DNA of 35,827 nt from Pelargonium nanum (lineage: Eukaryota; Streptophyta; Magnoliopsida; Geraniales; Geraniaceae): NCBI GenBank assembly GCA_036897485.1, contig JAYMTF010000465.1:1-35827 (forward strand), in the 5' to 3' direction. Positions 1 through 11,509 of this stretch are shown here, one piece after another (within the stretch, counting starts at the first letter, position 1; each line of letters begins with the position of its first letter). The notes below the pieces were generated by a model. That model saw only the letters and a program-made list of their open reading frames with translations. It ran no database searches and was not told where the DNA came from. The translations under genes were made by a program, and so were the position numbers.

Positions 1-110
1 TTGCATGTAGGCTGACGTGGCGCAATTTCAGCCACATAATTCTTCTTTTTTTTCTTAAACTTGTCTGGGTCATGTGTGGTTGTGATTGCGTTACGTCAGC
101 CTACATGCAA
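1..110. repeat. Short foldback element at the window edge (MITE-like)
   Basis: Bases 1-26 and 85-110 are inverted copies of each other with about two mismatches. The outer arm reads TTGCATGTAGGCTGACGT on one side and its complement on the other. Pairing continues imperfectly about 14 bases further inward, leaving a loop of roughly 30 bases. The arms carry an ACGT core (GACGTGG). The element may start before the window, so its true length and any target duplication cannot be judged. No coding capacity is present. Confidence 0.6.
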
Positions 111-2787
111 TATACGTGTATGTAAGTGCATGTAACGATCATTTGCGTTTTAGATTTGAACTTTGTGTTTGTGAAGGTACAAAGGGATAGGTGCAAGGTG
201 GGAACATGAGAAGACAAAAAATTCTATTTTGCCATCATCATCATGAGCATCAACAAGTTGGGTGGTTTTGTGGACACTAGGAAGCAAAGAAATAATAAAA
301 TAAAAATCAGGCTATGATATGAAGATACAATGTATTATGATAAAAATGTGGGACCAATTATATATGTGAAAACAATCTCCTCTTCCCAAACCTTTCAACA
401 TCAAGAAAAAGATATATAGTAGCTGTCCACACTACACACCACCTTCATCTTTCAATGCCATATGTTTGTTGTATATATATATATATATATATAATTAAAT
501 AACACACTGTGCAATATTATCTGTTGACTGTTGAGATGGTTAGGATCTTCTAGGGGGTCCCAACTATTTTCTGTTAACATTGTTACCAGAGTTTGTGTAC
601 ACATGTATATATTTGTTGTTATCTTTTTTGTTTAGTTTGTTTTGAGAGTATTTTTGTGCTACTCCTATAGATATTCTGATGTCCAGTCGTACTTTTGGAA
701 ATATTATTGTGTAACTGATGACAAAACGTTTTAGAGTTCTTTTCAAATGTTTATCTACGATGTTCTTGAGAGTACTCGTGTGCATACTATTAAATGAACT
801 CTCAAAATTTGACAATGTTCTTGAGCAATTTTATGGGAGCACTTGGGTGTTGTTTGGAGCGGTAAACGCTACTCGAGAGCCTTCTTTCATCCCACATCGC
901 TTAAAGGGCAAAGAGAGACTAATACATTACGAAACTTAAGGATATCATCCATAGCAATGAGCACTTCTTGAAAAACCACTCTGCACGTTAAGCTTAGAGG
1001 GCTCACTGACGATGGCGGACACATTTCGATGGGCAAATCCAAAGGTTTCTCACGGGGGCCTGCATCGCCAATGACCAATCACATGCCGCCATCTTGTCAA
1101 ATAAATCATCCTTAAAAATACCCATCTTAAAAAGAGGAAGGGGATCGGCCACTCTCAAATTATTTCCATATATAGAATAGTTGCATTCAAAAACTCTCTT
1201 TAGAATTCTTCACATTCTTCAAATCAAAATCACACAAATATACTAATTTTGATCGAGTAAAAAAAACGCATCACATCTCTATATTTGCTTCAACATGCTT
1301 CAATTTCAACAATAAATCAAAATTTTTGTGAGTTTTGAAGTTTTTTTGAAGTTAAAAGTAATATATTGAAGAATAAAAACATGGTGAGAATGTTGATGCT
1401 AAGGTGGAATATCAAAGTGGGATAATGAAATTGATGTTCCAATACAATAATGTGTTGTAAAAGATGAAACTTTTCTCCTTTTAGAATAATGTAGTTGTAA
1501 GGATTATTCCAAAGAGAGCCAGCCATTGATGCTAGTTGATCATTTAAAAGAGGAAAATGGTTCTCAATGCCAAGCTATAGCTATCTAGTTGGAAACATGA
1601 CATTAGATTTGGACATCATCTAATTCATGGCCAACTTGAAAAGCCCCAAAAAAATGAAAAAGAGAGTTAAAAAAAAGTATCTCATGCTTGAGATGGAGAC
1701 TGCAAATCTTGCTTTCTTGATTAGTCACAGAGAATATAATTCAATCTCTTTAATTTAGTTCATTCAGTTCAAAAGAGAATCCAATTTGGATAGAGGATAA
1801 TATGTTTAAACTAAAAGATTATTACATTCCCGACTTTTTTTTATTTTCTATATTTAGCGTTTAGAGCGAAAACATCTTTCCAACATATTAGTACAAGTTT
1901 TACTCATGTTTTTCCGTTGAATTCTAAATTAGTGATATATTATATATTCTCTACAGTAGCTAGTGACTTGCTTCTGTCCTTGCCATTGTACTACAAGTTC
2001 TACTTCCATCACCTAATCATCCTCTTGACTTTCTCAGGAAACAAACACTACTTAACTCCATGAAAGTCATCAATAGATAAAGATATATAATTGACATGAA
2101 CATGAGACTATCATACAAGACTTTGACCTGCAATCTATTACATAAGAGTGTTTTCAATCAAAATGAATAAGCACCGAATTCTTCTACACAAGACTTTTAT
2201 GTTCCAGTCGTTTTAGAAGCAACGATATCATGTGCTTGTTTGGTAACATTATTGTAATTTTTCTTGAAATTGTAACAACAGCTCGTTCGTTGAAAAATGA
2301 CTCTTTATGGTTCATCGTTCATGCAGAAATGAGATTCTTTTTGGAACTATTTCTTACCACTTTTGACAGCTTCAACCATCTTCTTACAATTTTCAGTGTG
2401 TTACAAAACAAGTTTTTTTTTTTTTTTTTGCAATGTGTTACAAATTGTTTAATAATTGAGTAGGCATTTATATTATATTATATTTTGAAAGTGAGATGCT
2501 TTGTGACAGTCAAAGAGAGGACACAAAAAATTTAATTTTATAATATTAAATTCAAAAGAGTGCCCACGATGTTCCAATTTCGACTCTTCTGCAACAGACA
2601 AACAGAAACTCAATATATATGGTTGAAGATGAGCCCCAACAAGCCATGTGGTTGCTGCTCATATTTCATGTCAACAAAATATGGTGTCCAGTGCAGATTC
2701 AGAGTCTCAAACATCAGCAGTTGTTGGCTGGCTTGCTTGCTTTATTACACACCATTTCCATTCAATTCACCAAAATTTAGATAGGAC
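111..2787. other. Gene-poor AT-rich region
   Basis: No reading frame here has the composition or length of a real exon, and no protein family was recognised. It contains a (TA)11 tract at 472-493 and a run of 17 T at 2413-2429. A TATA-like string (ATATATAG near 1172) precedes an A-rich stretch, but no coding sequence follows it. The stretch 860-1100 is less AT-rich and carries TCCCACATCG, a word common in plant LTR-type repeats. It may be an old transposon remnant, though this is only a guess. Confidence 0.5.
472..493. repeat. (TA)11 microsatellite
   Basis: An uninterrupted TA dinucleotide tract of 22 bases, read directly from the sequence. Such tracts are usually length-polymorphic. Confidence 0.95.
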
Positions 2788-3166
2788 ATCGCTCAGTTTG
2801 AACTTCAAATCTCGAAAAAGTTCGAAAAAGTTCTCAACATCGCCGTTTGAATTATGAATGATTCAAACATAACACAAACGACGTCATTTTGACTTTTCCA
2901 AGATCTGAGTACAACATCATATGGCAGAGTTTTGCGGTAACTTAACTCGTTCAACTTATCATTTATATGGTTGCAAAATGACTGTAATACCAGATAAAAG
3001 ATCGCTCAGTTTGAATCTTGAAAATGTTAGCTATATATTAACGACGTCATTTTGACTTTTCCAAGATCCGAACATAACATCAGATGGCATCATGGCACGG
3101 TTTTGCGTATAACTTAACTCATCAACTTATCATTTATATGGTTGCAAAATGAGTACAATAACAGAT
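2788..3166. repeat. Imperfect two-copy tandem duplication
   Basis: Two adjacent diverged copies run about 2788-3000 and 3001-3166. Both start with ATCGCTCAGTTTGAA, both contain AACGACGTCATTTTGACTTT (at 2877 and 3040), and both end with TCATTTATATGGTTGCAAAA. The first copy is about 50 bases longer because of extra sequence between its first two blocks (around 2820-2876). Each copy carries a GACGTC palindrome followed by TTGAC. There is no coding potential. The origin is unknown; a local duplication or a tandem remnant of a transposable element would both fit. Confidence 0.75.
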
Positions 3167-3938
3167 ATGAGACACTTTATTCTTCACAGCTACACCTATT
3201 CCAATGGAATATACAGAGGAAAATGGACTCTTATCGTCATTTCAACGACAACATATTAAGGGTAAATGACAGGCCATGCCTTGTTGATGCACGAATGAGA
3301 ATTCGGAGAAAAAAATCGCTTTCGCCATTTGGTCCTGCTGCAATATGTTGGAGCATATGGGGAGGGACCATAAGTATCTGATAAGAACATATACCCACTT
3401 GCTGCTAACCTGTCATCAACAGAGACAAATTTGTTTCTGTCAAAAACCAAAACGGCATGAGGGAGATTCTTGATTTTTACTGTATTAGGCTATTAGTGAT
3501 TGAAAATGATGCTAGTGTGATCATTTTACTATTTGAGCTGTGGACGGTTTGGGAAAAGATCACAGAATAGTGGAAGGCCGTCAAAATTGACATTATATAT
3601 ATATGCCATTAGGTAGTGGACAAGTGGAAGAGAAGACTTTACGTGGTTAATTTCTACGTTTGTGACCATTCACCATTTTAGGGGATGGCAATCAAGATAA
3701 GGCAACAGATAAGCTCCTAAATCTAACATCAATGACCTCAATTCGGATAGCTATTATTTACATAGCTATCATATACACGGAAGATTCAAGTGGAGTATTT
3801 AAAGCAAGGTTCAAAGAAAAAGTGAGGAATCATTCTTATAAGAAGAGAGGAGGCCCAACGCAAGAGGCTCACACGACTCACACTATTGTGGGGCGTGTAG
3901 AGGGTTATTTATGTACTTTCGCAGAGAGATTGTTTCTC
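3167..3938. other. Downstream flank of the PIF gene
   Basis: The stretch lies beyond the predicted stop of the minus-strand bHLH gene and should contain its 3' UTR and polyadenylation site. It is AT-rich, with no recognisable gene. A short TA run lies near 3595-3603. Confidence 0.4.
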
Positions 3939-6418
3939 TTAACCCGTGAAATCCTTCTTGTAAGTTCTAAAGCGTAAGGGTTTATAAGTCAATGTTTTCT
4001 TATAAGCTATATGGGGAAAAGATTGAAATGACTTACTTGTCTTTCCGCTTAGGGCATCATTAGTTGTGGCGACACCACTGAAAGGCCCGATGCTAGTTAC
4101 TTGCGGTGCTATTGGGTGACTTTGTTGCATAGGCTGAGAACCGAACCTAAACATGTTCATATTCATAGCCTGCACAATAGAACAGGTGATTGGAGTTACA
4201 TAAAGTAAGAGCAACATGCGTAACTTTCATATATGCATAAAGAAATGGAAATCGGACTAATGTTGTGTGGTGAATATAGGGCACAAACCTGAGGTGTGTT
4301 TTGCATTTGGTGGAAGCCCATGTACCGTGCATACTGCTCAGAAAAAGACGGATTTTGCATCTGATTTCCATAGTTGACAGGGTTCATGACTGGAGTTTGG
4401 CCCATTACGGCCTGGTTAGGTGTTTGAGCCATCGGCATGGATTGATCAATTAATGGAACCCTAGATAGCATGGGGTTGGGCATAGAAGCCAAAGAAGGTG
4501 AACCCATTCCCATACTCATTCGGGAAATATAGTGTTGTACTCCCGGAAACATCATTGGTCCCATCCCGCCTCCCATCCACATTACCTGAAACAACGAGAA
4601 AAATATGGTGAGTGGCTTGGGTGACAAATAATATATAACCATTGATTTAAGAGGCGCTGCACCACACATACCTGAAGTTGTAACTGAAGTGACTTCAAGT
4701 ATTCAATTGCCTCGTCTAGCATCGATGCTTTGTCGGTCTGCAAATTAAACATCATTGTAGTTTTAGAAATTTTGGACAAGAAATTCACAAAAATGAGTAG
4801 CGATATCCCGAGCTAGTCTCATCTTGTCCATAACACTCTCACAGCCCTATTCTCTGGACACCAATCCAACTTAACATCCTTATTCCCGACCTTATGCAAA
4901 ATTTCTAGCTTACCGCTAACACCATAAGTTTTATTCTTCATTTTCGTAACATCAATATGTAAAAAACAATATGTCCCGAAAACATACCTTGTTACAGTGA
5001 GGTATGAGCTCCTGCAACGCCTTCATCTTTTCATTGATCCTGTCTCTTCTTCTCTGCATTTGTAAGGATAAAAACTCAGTAACACACATAATTAAAATAA
5101 TATATCAAATTCTAGGGAATATTGTGAATCATACTCTTTCTGAAAGATTATGCACTTCAGCAGCACGACTTCGTCTGGCAGACCCTGATCTTCTGGATGA
5201 CTTGTTCCCAGCAGCTGATTCGAGTTCAGCAGCCTAAAATATTACAACGTTAATTAACGAAGCAAACTAACATAATACTGAAATCAAGAGAGAGACGGGT
5301 TTTGTGTAGTGTGTACCTCACTCTGGCTCTCGGATTCTTCCACATCTCTCCCCTTTCTTTTGTGGCTAGTGAAATCAGTAGACTGCCTACACGTTCTTCC
5401 GAAACTACTACCCGATCCACCAGAAGACGACGTAAGAGTAGGCTCGATTGTCTCTGTCTGCCCTCTTTCACTCTGATGAATTGTCCTCTGAAGATTGTCC
5501 TTGAAGGGTCTTGCTGATAGGCCAGTAGTACCAACACCACTGCTGGAGACCCGACTCCAATCAGGGTCGTTCTGGACTTGGTTGCTGCCACAGTGGCTTG
5601 ACCCGACTGTCATGGCTGAGCCCTCTTTACCCTTTCCTTGTGTCATAGTACCGGACCCTTTCCCGCCCAACTGTGCACCAGAATTGGCCAAATTCCCCAA
5701 ACCCTCCAAGTTATTACTTCTCTGGGCCGAACCAGAAACCTGAAACCTAGGAGGAGGCATTGGATTTCCAGGTAATTCTGGTAAAACAGTATGCTTCATG
5801 TTCTGATGCTGATGGTGCAAAGGCACAGAACCACGAGTTGGATTCGAAGCATTAAATTTCACAAACTTGTCCTCCTCGAATTGCTTGAGCTGTACTTTAT
5901 CGGCCTGGACCGGATCAGACGATGGCAAGTCAGTGAAAAGACTAGAACAAAACTCCTTCTCGAAGGAATCTTCAAACGGGTTATGGATCCAAGAAACCGT
6001 CTCATCGTCTTGAATCAAGTTACTTGAATTCCCATAAGATCCAATGCCTCTCACACCATGTCTAGGCTGATCATTAAGGCCATGTTGGCCTTGCTTCCGG
6101 TGCGTCTGGCTGTTCAAAACTACCTGCCCATTTCGCCATAGGAGCTCCACAAGCTCATGGTCTGGCCTGTAGCCACAAAATTAGCCGATAATCGAATCAA
6201 CAAAGCATCAAACCAATCTAATCAACAGCTACAGCTACAATAATCAAGACCCATTTGCCATTTTTTTCCTTGCTTCCACAGTGAAAAGGAGACTCAAGAA
6301 AGCAACAACCCAACAAAAATTGAAAGGTAAAGAAAAAGAGCACAAACCCCATTGATTTCTTCTGATTGGTGACATGAAGATCACCCTCAAAATTCCAATC
6401 AGGAACAGAGTGATTCAT
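3939..6418 (-). CDS. PIF4: Phytochrome-interacting bHLH transcription factor, PIF4/PIF5 type
   Basis: Coding exons with GT-AG borders are 6418-6348, 6166-5317, 5233-5135, 5053-4988, 4737-4672, 4585-4289 and 4169-3939, giving about 559 residues. PIFs are nuclear factors that bind G-boxes, promote elongation and warm-temperature growth, and are removed after binding active phytochrome B. The active-phyB-binding motif [13 protein letters not shown] lies at residues 28-40. The bHLH domain spans about 328-384, with the H335/E339/R343 triad of G-box binders and the family string NLSERRRRDRIN across an exon junction. The helix then runs into a Met-rich tail starting [17 protein letters not shown], as in PIF4. 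I saw no APA (phyA-binding) motif, which fits PIF4/5 better than PIF1/3. Arabidopsis PIF4 is shorter (about 430 residues); the extra length is mainly in the linker. The last codons are uncertain because a strong donor (AA|GTAAGT) lies just after SGKT, so a further small exon could replace the predicted terminus. Family call firm; PIF4 versus PIF5 not. Confidence 0.92.
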
Positions 6419-6431
6419 TGCTGACTATTTA

Positions 6432-7068
6432 CTGTAAAAACACAATTAAAAAAGGTATCAATAGTCTAATAGTGATTAAAGAGACCCACTAAGCACACAT
6501 AAATAAATGATTAACCAATTATTTAACACAAATTACCCAATAAAATACTAATAAAAAAATTCCTTTACCAATTATAGAACTGTCCCAATATAGAAAGAAA
6601 AGAGAGAGAGAAGAACAAACCAAAAGCCCCAATTGGAATGCAAGTTCAATTACTTTAACTGAGAATTGTTTAGTTCACATCTTCCAAGCAAATATAAAAT
6701 TAACCAAATCTTCAAACTTTGTTGAACCCAACAAGACAAGGAATAAACAAATCATCATATTTTATTACATTAATTTATAAAATTGGGTAATGAAACTCAA
6801 CAAAAACACATGCCAATTTCTCAAAACCCTTTTCACTTCAGCAGCTAAAATTGGCAACAAACCACTCAAAAACAAAACTTTCCCATGAAAGAGAAAGTAC
6901 AAGCACACTCAAATAAAACATGCCAGATTTGATGTTTTCCAGCAAAAGAAAACCATGGGAATCATGAAAGAAACCAACTTTGGAGAGAACCCATAAATGG
7001 AAATGAAATTAAAAATGAAAACTTGAAACCAAACCCACACACAGAGATTGCCAGACAGACAGACCCAC
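6432..7068 (-). other. Intron in the 5' leader of the PIF gene
   Basis: On the minus strand a good donor (CAG|GTGGGT, exon base 7069) and an acceptor (TTTTTACAG|TAAATAG) 13 bases before the start codon frame a 637-bp intron. The leader exon upstream is pyrimidine-rich and probably begins near 7200. This is predicted from splice signals only. Confidence 0.6.
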
Positions 7069-7301
7069 CTGCTGCTTTGAGGCACTTGATGCTTGAAAAT
7101 AGCAAAAACTGAAAAACAAAATCTCAGCTTTGTGTGTTTTTTCAACTGTAATGAGAATAAACTTGGAATTGGAGCAAAAATGGGGAGGTGGGTGTTGCTG
7201 CTTTAACTCTCACAGTTGAAGAGAGACAGTGACATCACCTGGGGGAGTGATTGGGTGCTGCTGCAGTGTTGTAAAGCATCTGTACAGTGATGAACAGTGT
7301 G

Positions 7302-7313
7302 TGACACGTGTCA
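7302..7313. promoter_or_regulatory. Palindromic G-box upstream of the PIF gene
   Basis: The 12-base perfect palindrome TGACACGTGTCA contains the CACGTG core at 7305-7310. It lies about 230 bases upstream of the donor of the leader exon, so in the promoter or extreme leader. G-boxes are bound by bHLH factors including PIFs and by bZIPs such as HY5. Confidence 0.65.
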
Positions 7314-7346
7314 AGTGATGAGGGAGTTGGTGTGGGGCCAGGAGAG

Positions 7347-7382
7347 GAGCTTGAGCTTGAGCTTGAGCTTGAGCTTGAGCTT
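7347..7382. repeat. (GAGCTT)6 hexanucleotide repeat
   Basis: Six perfect tandem copies of GAGCTT lie upstream of the PIF gene, about 35 bases beyond the palindromic G-box. The period is six. A chance open frame reads it as Gln-Ala repeats, but that frame has no other support. Confidence 0.95.
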
Positions 7383-7496
7383 GTGGTGAAGTTGCAAATG
7401 CTGACAAGGCTTGTGTGGTGTTGAGGATAGCAGATCTATAGCTTACAGTCTTGTGGATGGGATTGGGGTGGATCTGAAAATGGAGGGTGGTGATGC

Positions 7497-7502
7497 CACG
7501 TG
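7497..7502. promoter_or_regulatory. Second G-box upstream of the PIF gene
   Basis: CACGTG in the context GCCACGTGTAC, about 190 bases farther from the gene than the palindromic G-box. The core is read directly; its function is inferred. Confidence 0.5.
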
Positions 7503-7549
7503 TACAGTGGCTAAGAAATATTATTGTTTATTGGGCAATGATTAGGGAC

Positions 7550-10264
7550 AGTGTTGTCAGAACAAGAAAAGTCCTCATGTAAGTGACAACCCATTAGTTG
7601 TTCATTTTTACAGGTTGGTCTCTTCAGACATGGACCATGTTTGTGTTGTTGAAGATAATGTAAAATGGTCTCTCCATCCTCACTAATTGGACATTTTAAA
7701 CCACATTTACTAACAATTCATCATAAGTAGAAAAAACTATTTAGAGTGTCACTTTCTAATGGTAAATCTTGTAAAGTTTCTTACTTATGTAAGTGGTAAT
7801 ACAATTATACAAAGTTAGCTTTTACATTATCACATTGTTATAATTATGTGTTTTTTAATCCATTTATAGAATTATTTTCAAACTATATCTCGTTGAGAGA
7901 AAAAAAAAGGTGTCTACATGTGAAAAAAATAGTTGCTTCGCAAAGACGTGCAAATGAAATCATACAAATAATGTTAGTTTTTTTGAAAAAGAAAATTCAA
8001 TTATAGTGTCATACATCGAAAGAATGAGTCTTACAGAATTGTCTTATGGGTAGTTTTTGCTCTGTAATACACTCTAACATATATTTGTCAGTGTGATTTT
8101 CTTGATACTAGAATATAGGGTCTTCTCAATTATTTGGAGTGCCTTATATATGCTAATGTAAAAAACGCATGATTTCATCTCTGGATTGAGCTTCTCGTAG
8201 CGATTCTAGTCGATTCCGATTTGCGACTCTCAGCGACAACAACATCTTTCGCCGGCGTCTCTATTCACTTGCTCCGTTTTCGATTCTTCTTATGCTTTCT
8301 ATATTTCTTCACTTCTCAGAAGTAACCCCAGTATCACGATGCAATACCCATACACCTACTATAAGAATTGTACCCTCCTAATATAGAGTTCTTGTGCAGT
8401 CGCACATCTAGCACATGCATACATGTCAGTATATGGTCATTCTAGCTAGTATAATCTCGTTTCCATAATGGATGGATTTTGTATTCGACGCTTGCGAGAA
8501 ATGCTTACCTCCTCTTGCGGAATCGAAGTTTCTTTGCAAGATCAACTTGCTCGATCCATGACAATAATCTAATATTAAAATATTTAAGACGGACAGAATT
8601 TAGCATACTTCGAGATTCTTCCCTCCTTTTTATCCTATGATATAATCAAGTATTGCAAATTAATTGTTAAGTTTGTTTGATTCGATGATCCAAAGTCATT
8701 ACGTTTTGGAGAATTAATATGGTAAGTTTTGCTACTCGAAAGTCCTTGGTATACAATATTAAATAGAGGAACAGTTGAAGTGTGACAAGCTATAAGTCAC
8801 ACGTACAAAAATCTTATATCATCATTCCATGGAAAATATCTTAGTTGCATCTTTATCGGATACTATATATAATTATATATAAGTCCAATTAGAAAATTCC
8901 AATTTAAAATGTTGAAACTTATATATATTTTTTATAATAGTAATAATTAATTATTCTAACTTAACAGCCATAGTGCTAGTGATACATCCAAAAATTGTAA
9001 TCACTCGCATTGTTTTCTAGTTATAAACTAAAATATATGTCCAAAAAAAATAGACAAGTCTACTAGAATAAAGTACTTATAGACTATTTATTAACATTAG
9101 TGAATATTTAAGTGTCAAATCAAGTTTTTAATGTGGTGTGTCTTAATTGACTATGTGAACTTTAAAAATTGTTTGTTACAAGAATTTGTATAGTTGCATG
9201 AAATTGTGGTTTCTAAAGTTTATTTTATGTGGAGAAAAATCAGGAATATCAGCATTGGTGTTCTCGGATTTATATAAATGGGTCTAACGTTCATCCTTTT
9301 GAATGAAAAAGTATTTATACTTTTAATAGTTGATGACATCATCTTTTATCCTGGTTGACTGAAGGTGTCAATATCATCACGATGACACCTCCATTCATGG
9401 ATCCTTAGCCATGTCGAGAAAACGAGAGTTGATATGGTCATTGAATTAGACATGCTATAGTCAAACGTCTCCTGGTAGATGATACTCAAATAGTGTAGGA
9501 GGAGTCATGCAATGAATGACCTTGTAAATACATGCCAATTGGTGCAATAAGAGTCATGTCATGAATTTGTAAATGTATGTCAATCATGACGAGACATTTC
9601 ATGTAAATTCATAAGACATCGAACTCTAATAATAAGTTTATTTTTATTCTCAATGTCCACCTAATAATAAGAGACAACCCACATCGTGATGGATCATCTT
9701 TGACAATTGATAGTTTCAACTGATGTTCGTCCCCAGTTCGAGTGAACTATTAATCAGCATATACATCAGTTTTGGAGGATAGAAACTTGTAATTGCAACT
9801 ACATTTTGGACTTGAAAGCTAAAACCTAAGAGATAAAAGACAAGACAAAACAAAACAAAATGTAAAAAAGTAGGAGCAATAGATTCAAGGTATAGATGGG
9901 TTTAAGTGTTAAATTGGTGTAGTGAAGGGGAGTTTTTAGTCCTTTTATAGTTGCAACAATCACCATTGGAGAAAATGAAAATACTTGAAGAGATTGAGCC
10001 CACTATTTTTTTCACTCTGCATATAAAGTCCAACTTATGTGGATATGGAGCATCTAGACTGTGGGCCTTACCCTATACATTTTCATATTATTACCAAATT
10101 ACCCTCCTATAGGTCCACAAATAAAAATTATCAATCATATTAAAATAAAATAAAATCTCTCAACTAAATCATTAGTAGTGAATTGATCTTTAAAATCTTA
10201 AAAAGATAATACATTTAATTATAATTGGATTGATTCACATTGTATAAAAACAACAATTTTTTAT
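7550..10264. other. Long intergenic region without recognised genes
   Basis: AT-rich DNA with no supportable exon. At 8180-8290 there is a short, more GC-balanced stretch (containing TCGCCGGCG) that looks like old exon or leader sequence but has no long frame on either strand. At 9502 and 9551 two diverged copies of a 40-base segment starting GAGTCATG sit 49 bases apart. The stretch 9240-9620 has the look of a decayed retroelement, but no protein motif supports this. Confidence 0.45.
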
Positions 10265-10571
10265 AAGGGATAATTACATATACAACCCTTCAACTATACA
10301 CGTTTTAACCCTGACTACCCTCAAGTATTGAAACTAACTATTGACTACCCTTAAGTATGCCAAACTTCTTTCCATCCAAAATTTTCGTTAAAGTTAACGG
10401 AATATTCTAATAATTGAGGAAAATTTTGAAATATTCCGTTAACTTTAACGGAAATTTTGAATGGAAAGAAGTTTGACATAATTCAGGGTAGCCAATAATT
10501 AGTTTCAATACTTGAGGATAGCCAGGGTTAAAAGGTGTATAGTTGAGGGGTGGTATGTGTAATTATCCCTT
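10265..10571. mobile_element. Long-hairpin MITE (foldback element)
   Basis: The two halves are inverted copies almost end to end. The ends read AAGGGATAATTAC and its complement. The arms, about 140 bases each, stay alignable to the centre, where GTTAAAGTTAACGGAATAT on the left matches its complement on the right around a loop of about 25 bases near 10405-10430. There is no coding capacity. Length, terminal inverted repeats and fold suit a MITE. I could not find a clear target-site duplication (flanks TTTTTTAT and TTCATAAT), so the superfamily is left open. Confidence 0.85.
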
Positions 10572-11509
10572 TTCATAATAAGCACATGGATCACATTTAA
10601 TTAGGCTGGCTGGCTGGCTGCCCCCACAGCCGCCGTCCATCCAATAATGGGCCACCGTACAGATTCCCGAGAAAGGAAGATGGTGGAAAATTTTCTCGAG
10701 AAACAAACAAAACCATAGTGAAATGTTTAGGTGATGGACCACCTTAGAGGCATCAATAATAAGTATCTTTGAGTCACATGCAATGGGACACAATCCTTTT
10801 CACCAATAGATTCCACTGCATGCCTTAATTACTTGTGCAACTACAGCCAAGACTTCAGCTTTGGGTTGGTTGGTGCTGTGTGAGAGCTTGGAAATTTCAT
10901 TTTGGTCCAACCTTGCATGAACTTGTGTACTCATTAATTACAATATGCAATTAATTCATGTGTATCCAAATGAGAGGTAAATTTATTATAATTGGTTACA
11001 TTTATTGTGTCAAATCATTGTCAAAATAAATTTACAGGAGACATGTTTGTAGGATTTATGAAATTAAATTTGTAAAAAGTAGGTACAGAGATGACATTGA
11101 TTTTGGGAGTTAAATCCTAATTAAGGTTGGTTGAATTCAATCAAATTTGGTTTATTTATTTATGAAAATAGGAGCTCAATTTATAAAAAATAGAGTGATT
11201 TTAAAATTTCTTTGAAGAAGAAAAAAAATTGGTTTGGGCTTGAAATTTTAGAACACTGTAGAGATGAGGCCCATGAAATAAGTTTGAGATTGACCTTCCA
11301 AGTTTTGCAATCATGAAATTTTAGTTTTGTCCATGAATATGTCAACTCTAACAAAGAGCTTTTATATCTGTAATTGCTATATAGAAGTGTATTTTACAAC
11401 TCAGTTGTGTGTATTAGAGCCATTTTGTGTATGCCAATGCTTACTTAAGAAACGGGCGTTTCAGTGCACGAGGCTCTCACCATTTTTGTATTTGCAAATG
11501 CTTAAATAT
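10572..11509. other. Intergenic region downstream of the aldo-keto reductase
   Basis: No gene recognised. It holds a short (GGCT)4 run at 10604-10619, AT-rich filler and, at the gene-proximal end, the 3' UTR of the minus-strand reductase. At 11450-11485 a short string containing CAGTGCACGAGGCTC resembles the tail segment of Au-type SINEs also seen in psbP intron 1. Confidence 0.4.

Noticed and set aside
889-899. ATCCCACATCG matches the upstream sequence element of plant snRNA promoters (RTCCCACATCG)
   Set aside because: No TATA box lies at the spacing used by Pol II or Pol III snRNA genes, and the following 150 bases match no snRNA or snoRNA I know. The word is also common in LTR-type repeats.
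718-1078. Overlapping short frames on both strands
   Set aside because: Short, with no domain, splice support or codon bias; probably chance frames in a repeat remnant.
7210-7407. Frame with Gln-Ala repeats upstream of the PIF gene
   Set aside because: The repeat is just the GAGCTT microsatellite read in one frame; no other coding evidence.
8180-8530. Less AT-rich patches that look like exon or leader sequence
   Set aside because: No frame longer than a few tens of codons on either strand and no recognisable protein; at most an old gene relic.
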